Source: JAIBJP01 sp036506175 (GTDB lineage Bacteria; Actinomycetota; Thermoleophilia; Gaiellales; Gaiellaceae). From it: a DNA stretch of 6,586 nt. Made by a program: the position numbers and the translations under genes. The stretch's first letter is position 1; every line of letters starts with the position of its first letter. Where the stretch lies: NCBI GenBank assembly GCA_036506175.1, contig DASXSE010000139.1, forward strand, positions 1 to 6,586, written 5' to 3'. Positions 1 to 6,263 of this stretch are shown here, piece after piece. Below the pieces are notes generated by a model. That model saw only the letters and a program-made list of their open reading frames with translations. It ran no database searches and was not told the origin of the DNA.

Positions 1-1
1 C

Positions 2-445
2 ACGCGCCTGGCCGGGAGCCTGCACGACCTGGGCAAGCTCGCCATCCCGGAGGAGATCCTGCGCAAGCCCGGTCCTTTGAACGAGGCCGAGCGCCTCGTG
101 CTCGAGCGCCACCCGCAGATCGGCTTCAGGATGCTCGACTCGCTCGGGGTCGAGCCGGTCGCCTCCTGGGTCTTGCACCACCACGAGCGCTGGGACGGGG
201 ACGGCTACCCCGACCGCCTGGGCGGGGAGCGCATTCCGCTCGGCTCCAGGATCCTGCTCGTCGCCGATGCCTACGACGCCATGACGACCGACCGCGTCTA
301 CCGCTCGCGCTTCTCGCACGAGCGCGCCATCGCCGAGCTCGAGCGCTGCGCGGGCACGCAGTTCGACCCCGACGTCGTCTCCGCCTTCAAGGAGGAGTTC
401 GACGAGCCGAGGCGGCCTGTGCTGGTCGCCGTCGAGTCAGCCTAA
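2..445 (+). CDS. HD-GYP domain phosphodiesterase, C-terminal part (5' truncated by window)
   Basis: The reading frame is open from base 2 to the TAA at 443-445 and gives 147 residues; the true start lies outside the window. Visible HD-GYP signatures, in order, are HDLGK (8-12, with the metal-binding His8-Asp9 and Lys12), ILRKPG (19-24), His37, HHHE (59-62), DGDGYP (65-70), VADAYDAM (87-94) and GTQFDP (118-123). Family knowledge: HD-GYP proteins are binuclear-metal phosphohydrolases that usually degrade cyclic-di-GMP, typically with an N-terminal sensor or receiver domain, which cannot be seen here. All expected metal and GYP motifs in the visible part are present, so it looks catalytically intact. 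No sensor, substrate or partner can be deduced. The stop overlaps the stop of a putative minus-strand remnant, and no terminator hairpin with a T-run follows. Confidence 0.93.
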   Translation, partial: TRLAGSLHDLGKLAIPEEILRKPGPLNEAERLVLERHPQIGFRMLDSLGVEPVASWVLHHHERWDGDGYPDRLGGERIPLGSRILLVADAYDAMTTDRVYRSRFSHERAIAELERCAGTQFDPDVVSAFKEEFDEPRRPVLVAVESA

Positions 446-560
446 GCCCTAAAGAACTCGTACAGCGCCGCGTAGGTCCCCTCCGGCGATGGTGGCCTCG
501 CCCGTGTCCAGCGACGCCAGCTCGAAACCTTCGAACACGTCGCGGCGTAAGGTGACATAA
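442..560 (-). pseudogene. Possible frameshifted 3' remnant of an unidentified minus-strand gene
   Basis: This 117-bp gap shows coding-like, GC-third-position codons on the minus strand, but in two frames. From about 560 down to 482 the frame reads like FEGFELASLDTGEATIAGG. The downstream frame reads GTYAALYEFFRA and ends at a TAG at 444-442. The two frames join if one base is removed from the CCCC run at 478-481 (plus strand), giving a continuous tail ending IAGGTYAALYEFFRA. The stop shares two bases with the HD-GYP stop, a compact convergent layout like the one at 2445-2448. The upstream part of the gene is absent, replaced by the plus-strand gene at 563. The tail GGTYAALYE vaguely resembles the extreme C-terminus of some ABC exporters, but this is too weak to name it. 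It could also be chance in high-GC DNA. The upstream limit is approximate. Confidence 0.35.
549..555 (+). promoter_or_regulatory. Ribosome binding site of the first propeller-like gene
   Basis: AAGGTGA lies 7 bases before the ATG at 563 and differs from the AAGGAGG consensus in its last bases. It supports the ATG at 563 as the start. An overlapping TAAGGT (548-553) could also be read as a -10 hexamer for a near-leaderless transcript, so the role is not certain. Confidence 0.5.
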
Positions 561-562
561 CC

Positions 563-1546
563 ATGCGCCGCTGGCCCACGTGGCTCGTCGTCGGCGCGCT
601 CGTCGCGCTCGGGGCATTCGCGGCCGCAGACGCGCTGCGGGGCAGCTCTCGGACCGAGTCCCGTGCCTCGACGATCTCGGTGCCGCTCATTCCGCGCAAC
701 GAGCCGGCGGCGAGCGCCATGAGCGGCGTCCTCTACTACACCGACGCCGGCTGCGTGCTGCGGGCGGTCGAAATGCCGACCGTGAACGAAGTCAAAGCGC
801 CGCGCTGGCGGCAGTGTCAGTTCTCGATGGCGCCGCACGACGCGCTGCTGGGAGATCCACGGGCAATTTGGAGCCCTGAAGGCAGCATGTACGCCGTCGA
901 TACGAGGAAGAGGATCACGCTCGCCTCACCGGCCTCGGCCGAGACGATCGCAGTGGACGGCCACGCCCCGGCTTTCAAGCCGGACGGGACGTTCACGTAC
1001 GTCCGCGGACAAAGGGTCATCGAGTGGTCGACCGAATGTCCTCCCGTGTCCGGACTCCCCACCCTGACCGGCGACAACTCGGTGACCCACTGTCGGCGTT
1101 CTTTCTTCAACCTCGACAACGTCAGTCCGCTGGTTTCACCCCCCGGGCGAATCGCCCAGCTCATGTGGCTGAGCAAGACGCGTCCCGCCTTCGTCGTTCG
1201 GTCGGACTCCGGCACGCCACCCGTGCAAACCGTGGCCGTCTTCGACGGCGTTCGTCTGGCCGGCGCAAGCAGGCGCCTGACCGCCCGTTCCGTGGTAGTC
1301 GAGCCGAGCCCGCGTGGCAGCTACTACGCGATCTGGGTTGACGGAGGTCTCTTCGGCATCTGGGACTTCGAAGGCCACCGCGTGCTGCTACCGCCGATCA
1401 CGGGAGTCCGCGCTCTCACGTGGTCGCCAGACGAACGCTGGACGGCGGCCGCGACAGCCCACTCGGTCTTCGTCTTTCGCACGAACGAAGACGAGGCGCG
1501 AGTCCGGCGGCTTCCGATCGAGGCCAACGACCTCGCCTGGCGCTGA
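563..1546 (+). CDS. Membrane-anchored beta-propeller-like protein, paralogue 1 (function unknown)
   Basis: A 327-residue protein of unrecognised function. Residues 1-26 (MRRWPTW, then a hydrophobic run to AADALR) form a signal anchor or uncleaved signal peptide, placing the rest outside the membrane. A Ser/Thr/Pro-containing linker (27-52) follows. The remainder carries degenerate blade-like repeats: AIWSPEGS (101-108), PAFKPDGTFTYV (136-147), LMWLSKTRPAFVV (200-212) and LTWSPDERWTAAAT (286-299), recalling TolB/WD40-like propellers. Four cysteines (64, 85, 159, 177) could form disulfides. The ATG has an AAGGTGA site 7 bases upstream. The stop overlaps the start of the next gene by one base (TGATG), and that gene is a clear paralogue. 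No catalytic motif is visible; a binding or scaffold role in the envelope is an inference. The propeller assignment is moderate confidence, since only four blade-like units are obvious. Confidence 0.85.
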   Translation: MRRWPTWLVVGALVALGAFAAADALRGSSRTESRASTISVPLIPRNEPAASAMSGVLYYTDAGCVLRAVEMPTVNEVKAPRWRQCQFSMAPHDALLGDPRAIWSPEGSMYAVDTRKRITLASPASAETIAVDGHAPAFKPDGTFTYVRGQRVIEWSTECPPVSGLPTLTGDNSVTHCRRSFFNLDNVSPLVSPPGRIAQLMWLSKTRPAFVVRSDSGTPPVQTVAVFDGVRLAGASRRLTARSVVVEPSPRGSYYAIWVDGGLFGIWDFEGHRVLLPPITGVRALTWSPDERWTAAATAHSVFVFRTNEDEARVRRLPIEANDLAWR

Positions 1547-2448
1547 TGCGGCACCTCCCGAGCTGGCTGATCGTGGGAGCCATCGGCATTCTCGTCGCGC
1601 TCGCGGCTGCCGACGCCATCAGGCCCCACACTGAGTCGAAACCCACCCCGGCGAAGGCTGAAACGTCGGCTCCTGCGTCGCTCTCGGGCGTCGTGGTGGT
1701 CGCGGGTCCCGACTGCTCGGTGTCCGCGCTGCATCTCCCAGACCTCGCCGAGCAGAATCCGCCTCGCCAGCCGGACTGCGGCGGGCTCCTTTGGACTCGG
1801 GACGGCTCGCTCGCGGCCCGGTGCACGCCCGATAACGGCAGCCTCGTCCTCACGGCCGACCTCGAATTCACCGCCCGAGCGGCAGGCTGTGCTTTCGGCT
1901 GGCGAGACGACGGCTCACTCTCGCTGGTTCGCCACGGCGATCTCGTGCTCTGGCGGCGGCGCGGCGGCGAACGGTCTGTAATGACGCAGGCGCAGCTTGT
2001 TCAGCAGCTGAAAGGCCGGGCGGAGCGTCTCGAGCGGCCGGAGACTTACCGCTTTGCGGAGGTGAGCTGGGGAGACGAGTCGAGTTTCGCAGCCATCCTC
2101 CAAGGCGACCGCCCGTGGGAGACGGCGATCGCGCGATTCACCAACGGCACGCTGGATTGGCTCGTACCTGTGTTTGGTTCCCATGCCGAGGGGCTCCGCA
2201 CGAACGCGGGCGGGAGCGTCGCCTACGCCCGCGCCGTGCCCGTGCGCGAGTACCGGGTTCTGGGCGCGGACGGTCGGGAGGTGAAACTTCCCCGAATCGG
2301 GAACGCGAACGACCTCGCCTGGTCACCAGACGAGAAGTGGGTGGCGATCGAGACCCGAACGAGGACTTTCCTAGCCCGGCCGGGCAGAACCAAGACCGTC
2401 GAGCTCCCGCTCGGGGGCGAGTCGATCGACTGGATGCCCAGCGGCTAG
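1546..2448 (+). CDS. Membrane-anchored beta-propeller-like protein, paralogue 2 (function unknown)
   Basis: The protein has 300 residues when started at the ATG at 1546, which shares its A with the TGA of the upstream gene. The frame is open further upstream to 1420, but the start at 1546 gives an N-terminus (MRHLPSWLIVGA...AAADAIR) that matches paralogue 1 (MRRWPTWLVVGA...AAADALR) residue for residue in position. No Shine-Dalgarno site is obvious, so translation is probably coupled to the upstream gene. Residues 8-25 form the membrane anchor, followed by a Pro/Ala/Thr-rich linker. Blade-like repeats are LLWTRDGSLAA (81-91), CAFGWRDDGSLSLV (115-128), VSWGDESSFAAIL (173-185) and LAWSPDEKWVAIET (257-270). 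Cysteines are at 57, 78, 93 and 115; the first pair has the same x20 spacing as in paralogue 1. The stop TAG shares two bases with the stop of the convergent carboxylase gene. Function is not recognisable. Confidence 0.85.
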   Translation: MRHLPSWLIVGAIGILVALAAADAIRPHTESKPTPAKAETSAPASLSGVVVVAGPDCSVSALHLPDLAEQNPPRQPDCGGLLWTRDGSLAARCTPDNGSLVLTADLEFTARAAGCAFGWRDDGSLSLVRHGDLVLWRRRGGERSVMTQAQLVQQLKGRAERLERPETYRFAEVSWGDESSFAAILQGDRPWETAIARFTNGTLDWLVPVFGSHAEGLRTNAGGSVAYARAVPVREYRVLGADGREVKLPRIGNANDLAWSPDEKWVAIETRTRTFLARPGRTKTVELPLGGESIDWMPSG

Positions 2449-4013
2449 AGCGGGATGTTGCCGTGCTTACGGGACGGGCGGCGCTCGCGTTTCGTGATGG
2501 CGGTCTTGAGCGCATCGATGATCGCCGGCCGTGTGCGGCGCGGCTCGATGACGTCGTCGACGTAGCCACGCTCCGCCGCCGTATACGGGTTGGCGAACTG
2601 AGCCTTGTAATCCTCGATCAGCTCGGCGCGCTTGGCGTCCGGATCGTCCGCCTCCTCGATTTCCTTGCGAAAGACGATGTTGACAGCGCCCTCAGGCCCC
2701 ATGACCGCGACCTCAGCAGTGGGCCAGGCGAAGTTGAAATCAGCGCGGATGTGCTTCGAGCTCATGACGTCGTACGCGCCGCCATAGGCCTTGCGCGTGA
2801 TCACTGCGATCTTGGGCACGGTCGCCTCGCAGTACGCAAAGAGAAGCTTGGCGCCGTGGCGAATGATTCCGCCCCATTCCTGCGCCGTCCCCGGAAGAAA
2901 CCCCGGGACGTCGACGAACGTGACGAGCGGGAGGTTGAACGCGTCGCAGAAGCGGACGAAGCGCGCCGCCTTCACAGAGGAGTCGATGTCGAGCGTGCCC
3001 GCGAGCGCTCGGGGGTTGTTGGCGACGACGCCGATCGGATGGCCGCCCAATCGCGCGAAGCCGCAGACGATGTTCTCGGCCCAGAGCTGGTGGACCTCGA
3101 GGAGCTCGCCGTCATCGACGACGCGCTCGACGATCGCGCGCATGTCGTAGGGCTTCGTCGGCTCATCGGGGATGATCGTGTCGAGCTCTGAGTCCTCGCG
3201 CCCGATCGGGTCGGCCGGCTCGAAGTAGGGCGGCGGATCGACATTGTTTTGGGGCAGGAACGAGAGGAGGTAGCGCGCGTCTTCGAGGCAGGCGTCCTCG
3301 TCGTCCGCTGTGAAGTGCGCGACACCCGAGCGGGAGGCGTGCGTGGCCGCCCCCCCGAGCTCCTCGAAGGTGACCTCCTCTCCGGTGACGGTCTTCACCA
3401 CCTCGGGCCCGGTGATGAACATGTACGAACTCTCCTTGACCATGAACACGAAGTCCGTCATCGCCGGGGAGTAGACGGCGCCGCCCGCGGTCGGCCCCAT
3501 CACGAGCGAGATCTGCGGGACGACCCCGGAGGCCTGGACGTTGCGCCAGAAGATCTCCGCGTAGCCGCCGAGCGAGACGACGCCCTCCTGGATCCGCGCG
3601 CCGCCTGAGTCGTTGATGCCGATCACCGGGCATCCGTACTTGAGCGCCAGGTCCATGACCTTGCAAATCTTCTCGGCGAAGGCCTCGGAGAGCGTGCCGC
3701 CGAAGACCGTGAAGTCTTGCGAGAAGACGAAGACGCGCCGGCCGAAGATCGTCCCGTAGCCGGTGACGACGGCGTCGCCCCACGGACGCCGTTCCATCAT
3801 CCCGAAGTGCGGCGTGCGGTGACGCACGAAGCGGTCGAGCTCGACGAAGCTGCCGGGGTCGAGGAGCTTTTCGATTCGCTCGCGTGCGAGGAGCTTGCCG
3901 CGCGAACGTTGGCGCTCGACCGCTTTCTCGTCGCCGGCGTGGAGCGCTTCCTCCTGCAGGCGCCGCAGCTCGTCGAGCTTTGCCTGAGTTCCCCTCTCCT
4001 CGGCCTTCGCCAT
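2445..4013 (-). CDS. pccB: Acyl-CoA carboxylase beta subunit, probably propionyl-CoA carboxylase carboxyltransferase
   Basis: A 522-residue cytoplasmic protein, the usual length for PccB. It transfers CO2 from carboxybiotin to an acyl-CoA, most likely propionyl-CoA, giving (S)-methylmalonyl-CoA. The N-terminal half shows RQRSRGKLLARERIEKLLD (34-52), NDSGGARIQEGV (134-145) and GPTAGGAVYSPAMTDF (173-188), with Gly pairs forming the CoA-side oxyanion hole. The C-terminal half shows DVPGFLPGTAQEWGGIIRHG (368-387) and ITRKAYGGAYDVMSSKH (405-421). The protein ends KHGNIPL, typical of PccB. Asp415 in GGAYDVM matches the position that favours propionyl-CoA in characterised actinobacterial enzymes (family knowledge, from memory). 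Methylmalonyl-CoA decarboxylase alpha or a transcarboxylase subunit is the main alternative. The biotin-carrying partner is not in the window. It lies 143 bp downstream of the acetyltransferase gene on the same strand, so it may be co-transcribed or have its own promoter. Only a weak purine-rich stretch precedes the ATG. Confidence 0.93.
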   Translation of the reverse strand: MAKAEERGTQAKLDELRRLQEEALHAGDEKAVERQRSRGKLLARERIEKLLDPGSFVELDRFVRHRTPHFGMMERRPWGDAVVTGYGTIFGRRVFVFSQDFTVFGGTLSEAFAEKICKVMDLALKYGCPVIGINDSGGARIQEGVVSLGGYAEIFWRNVQASGVVPQISLVMGPTAGGAVYSPAMTDFVFMVKESSYMFITGPEVVKTVTGEEVTFEELGGAATHASRSGVAHFTADDEDACLEDARYLLSFLPQNNVDPPPYFEPADPIGREDSELDTIIPDEPTKPYDMRAIVERVVDDGELLEVHQLWAENIVCGFARLGGHPIGVVANNPRALAGTLDIDSSVKAARFVRFCDAFNLPLVTFVDVPGFLPGTAQEWGGIIRHGAKLLFAYCEATVPKIAVITRKAYGGAYDVMSSKHIRADFNFAWPTAEVAVMGPEGAVNIVFRKEIEEADDPDAKRAELIEDYKAQFANPYTAAERGYVDDVIEPRRTRPAIIDALKTAITKRERRPSRKHGNIPL

Positions 4014-4020
4014 GCGGCCT

Positions 4021-4035
4021 ATTCTCGTTCAGAAT
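4021..4035. repeat. Inverted repeat ATTCT-n5-AGAAT just upstream of the carboxylase start
   Basis: A perfect 5-bp inverted repeat with a 5-base spacer lies 7 bp before the carboxylase start codon, in an AT-richer patch of the 143-bp gap 4014-4156. Its position would suit an operator, but a repeat of this length is expected about once by chance in a gap this size when spacer length is free. I see no convincing -35/-10 pair or terminator in the rest of the gap. Confidence 0.2.
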
Positions 4036-4156
4036 CGGCGACGCTGCGCTTCGGGAACCCGCCGGGTTTGGCTGCCACATTTTCGTCACACCGCGCGCGC
4101 CACGCGTTTGAGGTTGGGCGCTACGCTCGAAAGCGGGTGGTGGCTCGGGGTGGCCC

Positions 4157-4666
4157 CTAGGCGGGTGGCAGCTCTCCCGGCAAGAGCGAGAACATGAAGC
4201 CGTCACGGTGCTCGTCGCCGAAGTTGAGATAGCGTCGCAGCAGCCCTTCGCGCGTGAAGCCCGTTTTCTCGGCCACGCGCAACGACGCCACGTTTTCCGG
4301 CTCCGCCGTCAACTGCAGACGCACGAGCCGCTGCTCGTCGAGCGCCCACCGGGCCAGCAGACGAAGCGCCCGAGTGGCGATCCCTCGCCCCCGCGCGTCC
4401 CGCCTGACCCAGTAGCCGACCTCGCCGACTCCTTCCGTCGGCATGCGCATGCCGATTCCGCCGAGGAGCTCGCCGCTCGCTCGATCGGTGATTGCGAATG
4501 CCCGCTCCTGAGTCGAGCGCATGAACTCCAGCGCGTCGGCCTCGGTATAGGGAAACGGGATGCGGGTCCAGCGAGAGATCTCAGAGTCGTTCAGGCAGGC
4601 GACGAGCGCCTCGACATCGGCCTCCGCGAAGGGACGGAGTTGGATCTCCCCATCCTCGAGCGTCAC
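4157..4666 (-). CDS. GNAT family N-acetyltransferase, RimJ/RimL type
   Basis: A 169-residue single-domain acetyltransferase. The start is a GTG at 4666-4664 that overlaps the mutase TGA as GTGA, and gives a standard N-terminus with LRPFAEADVEAL (10-21). Family features visible are EVGYWVRRDARGRGIATRAL (82-101), where RGRGIAT (92-98) is the acetyl-CoA pyrophosphate-binding loop, NVAS (125-128) and the C-terminal EKTGFTREGLLRR (133-145). Members of this group acetylate protein N-termini, amino groups of small molecules or antibiotics, and the substrate cannot be read from sequence. No Shine-Dalgarno site is evident, so translation probably depends on the upstream mutase gene. The conserved-pathway setting between mutase and carboxylase hints at a link with acyl-CoA metabolism, such as protein acylation control, but this is inference only. 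Confidence 0.9.
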   Translation of the reverse strand: MTLEDGEIQLRPFAEADVEALVACLNDSEISRWTRIPFPYTEADALEFMRSTQERAFAITDRASGELLGGIGMRMPTEGVGEVGYWVRRDARGRGIATRALRLLARWALDEQRLVRLQLTAEPENVASLRVAEKTGFTREGLLRRYLNFGDEHRDGFMFSLLPGELPPA

Positions 4667-6246
4667 GGCGCGAGATGGGCGTCGTACGTCCCGAACTCCT
4701 CGCGAAGCGCGTTACAGATCTCACCAACGGTGTCCATCGCCGCGAGAGCGTCGCGCATCGCCGGCAGAAGGTTCTCGCTTCCGCGCGCCGTCTCACGCAC
4801 CCGCGCGAGGGCGGCTTCCGCGCCCGCCCCGTCGCGTTCGGCCCGCACCCGCTGCGTCCTCTCTACCTGGCGCCGCTCCGCTTCGGGGTCGAGCGCGTGG
4901 AGCTCGATTGCCTCTTCCTCGGCTTCTGCGAACCGGTTGATCCCGACGATCACCTTCTCGCCCGTTTCGAGCTGGCGCTCGTGCTGGAACGCAGCCTCCT
5001 CGATCTCGTGCTGCGTGAACCCCTGCTCGATCGCCGCGACCGCGCCGCCGAGCTCGTCGACCTGCCTGATCAGATCCCAAGCCCGCTCCTCGAGCTCACG
5101 GGTCAAGCTCTCGATGAAATAGGCGCCGCCCAGCGGGTCGGCGGTGTCCGTGCCGCCGGCTTCGTGCGCGAGGATCTGCTGCGTGCGCAGGGCGATCCGC
5201 ACTGAGTTCTCAGAGGGCAGCGCCAACGCCTCGTCGAAGGCGTTCGTATGGATGGACTGCGCGCCGCCGCACACCGCTGACAACGCCTGAACTGCAACGC
5301 GGACGACGTTGTTCTCAGGTTGTTGCGCCGTCAGCGTGGACCCGCCGGTCTGGGCGTGAAACCGAAGCGCCTGGGCCTTCGGATTCGTCACCCCGAAGCG
5401 CTCCCCCATGATGCGTGCCCACAAGCGGCGAGCAGCCCGGAACTTCGCCACTTCCTGGAAGAAGTGGTTGTGTGCGTTGAAGAAGAATGAGAGGCGCTCC
5501 CCGAACTCGTCGGGCGAGAGCCCCGCGTCAACGGCCGCCTCGCAGTACGCGATTCCATGCGCGAGCGTGAAGGCAAGCTCCTGCACGGCCGTCGAGCCCG
5601 CCTCCCGAATGTGGTAGCCGGAGATCGAGATCGTGTTCCATTTCGGCAGCCGGTCGTGGCAATACGCGAACAGATCGGTCGTGATGCGCATCGAGGGCTT
5701 CGGCGGAAAGATGTAGTTCCCGCGCGCCGCGTACTCCTTGAGGATGTCGTTCTGGACCGTGCCGCGAAGCGCTGAGCCCGGGATGCCCTGCTTCTCCGCA
5801 ACGAGCTCGTAGAGGAGGAGGAGTAGCGCCGCGGGCGCGTTGATCGTCATCGACGTCGAGACCTCGCCCAGCGGGATCTCCTCGAAGAGGATCTCCATGT
5901 CGGCGAGCGAGTCGATCGCAACCCCCGTCCTCCCCACCTCGCCGAGAGAGCGTGGGTCGTCCGAGTCATAGCCGAGCTGGGTTGGGAGGTCGAACGCGAC
6001 CGAGAGACCCATCTGGCCTCGCTCGAGCAGGTAGCGGAAGCGCTTGTTGGTCTCCTCGGCCGACGCAAAGCCCGCGTACTGGCGGATGGTCCACGGGCGC
6101 CCGCGGTACATGTCCTTGTACGGCCCGCGCGTGAACGGATATTCGCCCGGGAGCTCCAGCTCGAGCCCCGCGACATCCTCCTCGGCGTAGACGGGCTTGA
6201 CCTCGATGCCCGAGTCGGTCTCGCGCCGGTCTTCCTGCAGGGCCAT
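4663..6246 (-). CDS. Methylmalonyl-CoA mutase large (catalytic) subunit, without cobalamin domain
   Basis: A 527-residue TIM-barrel catalytic subunit that interconverts (R)-methylmalonyl-CoA and succinyl-CoA. It lacks the C-terminal B12-binding domain of long-form mutases, so it needs a separate small cobalamin subunit, which is not in this window. Motifs are YPFTRGPYKDMYRGRPWTIR (36-55), QYAGF (56-60), LSVAFDLPTQLGYDSD (81-96), GTVQNDILKEYAARGNYIFP (162-181), ISISGYHIREAG (206-217), TLTAQQPENN (304-313) and DPLGGAYFIESLT (370-382). Aligned by hand to Propionibacterium MutB with a constant offset of 32, Tyr57, Ala84, Gln165, Arg175 and His212 match Tyr89, Ala116, Gln197, Arg207 and His244. 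This favours methylmalonyl-CoA over 2-hydroxyisobutyryl-CoA (Ile at the Tyr position) or isobutyryl-CoA. No clear Shine-Dalgarno site lies at the right distance, but a -10-like TAGCCT ends 6 bases before the ATG, suggesting a leaderless mRNA. It is first gene of the block with the acetyltransferase. Confidence 0.93.
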   Translation of the reverse strand: MALQEDRRETDSGIEVKPVYAEEDVAGLELELPGEYPFTRGPYKDMYRGRPWTIRQYAGFASAEETNKRFRYLLERGQMGLSVAFDLPTQLGYDSDDPRSLGEVGRTGVAIDSLADMEILFEEIPLGEVSTSMTINAPAALLLLLYELVAEKQGIPGSALRGTVQNDILKEYAARGNYIFPPKPSMRITTDLFAYCHDRLPKWNTISISGYHIREAGSTAVQELAFTLAHGIAYCEAAVDAGLSPDEFGERLSFFFNAHNHFFQEVAKFRAARRLWARIMGERFGVTNPKAQALRFHAQTGGSTLTAQQPENNVVRVAVQALSAVCGGAQSIHTNAFDEALALPSENSVRIALRTQQILAHEAGGTDTADPLGGAYFIESLTRELEERAWDLIRQVDELGGAVAAIEQGFTQHEIEEAAFQHERQLETGEKVIVGINRFAEAEEEAIELHALDPEAERRQVERTQRVRAERDGAGAEAALARVRETARGSENLLPAMRDALAAMDTVGEICNALREEFGTYDAHLAP

Positions 6247-6251
6247 GCGAC

Positions 6252-6257
6252 TAGGCT
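6252..6257 (+). promoter_or_regulatory. Candidate -10 element for a leaderless moaD-moaE transcript
   Basis: TAGGCT fits the TANNNT form of the -10 hexamer and ends 6 bases before the GTG at 6264, so transcription would start at or next to the start codon. No Shine-Dalgarno sequence is present, which agrees with a leaderless mRNA. A -35 match is not evident; that region would lie inside the mutase coding sequence. Confidence 0.4.
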
Positions 6258-6258
6258 A
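6253..6258 (-). promoter_or_regulatory. Candidate -10 element for a leaderless mutase transcript
   Basis: On the minus strand TAGCCT (TANNNT form) ends 6 bases before the mutase ATG (6246-6244), placing the transcript start at or beside the codon. It overlaps the plus-strand hexamer by five bases because TAGGCTA is nearly symmetric. No good -35 is seen. Confidence 0.4.
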
Positions 6259-6263
6259 GCTCC

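Noticed and set aside
485..502. Hairpin GGCGA-n8-TCGCC downstream of the HD-GYP gene
   Set aside because: A weak 5-bp stem with an 8-base loop and no T-run; likely chance in GC-rich DNA.
1420..1545. 42-residue upstream extension of the second propeller-like gene
   Set aside because: The extension overlaps the paralogue 1 coding sequence and is Arg-rich; starting at 1546 gives a membrane anchor that matches paralogue 1.
2115..3191. Long plus-strand open frame (358 codons) spanning the propeller gene end and antisense to the carboxylase
   Set aside because: Arg/Asp-rich low-complexity translation without any motif; it is the antisense shadow of two well-supported genes in high-GC DNA.
4056..4068. 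Small hairpin AACCC-GCC-GGGTT in the gap upstream of the carboxylase
   Set aside because: Only a 5-bp stem and no following T-run on either strand, so it is not a credible terminator or attenuator.
3163..4206. Long minus-strand open frame (347 codons) in another frame of the carboxylase
   Set aside because: Arg/Ala/Pro-rich shadow of the carboxylase; the real frame has complete family motifs.
4208..5122. Plus-strand open frame (304 codons) opposite the acetyltransferase and mutase genes
   Set aside because: The translation has no recognisable domain and runs antisense to two strong genes.
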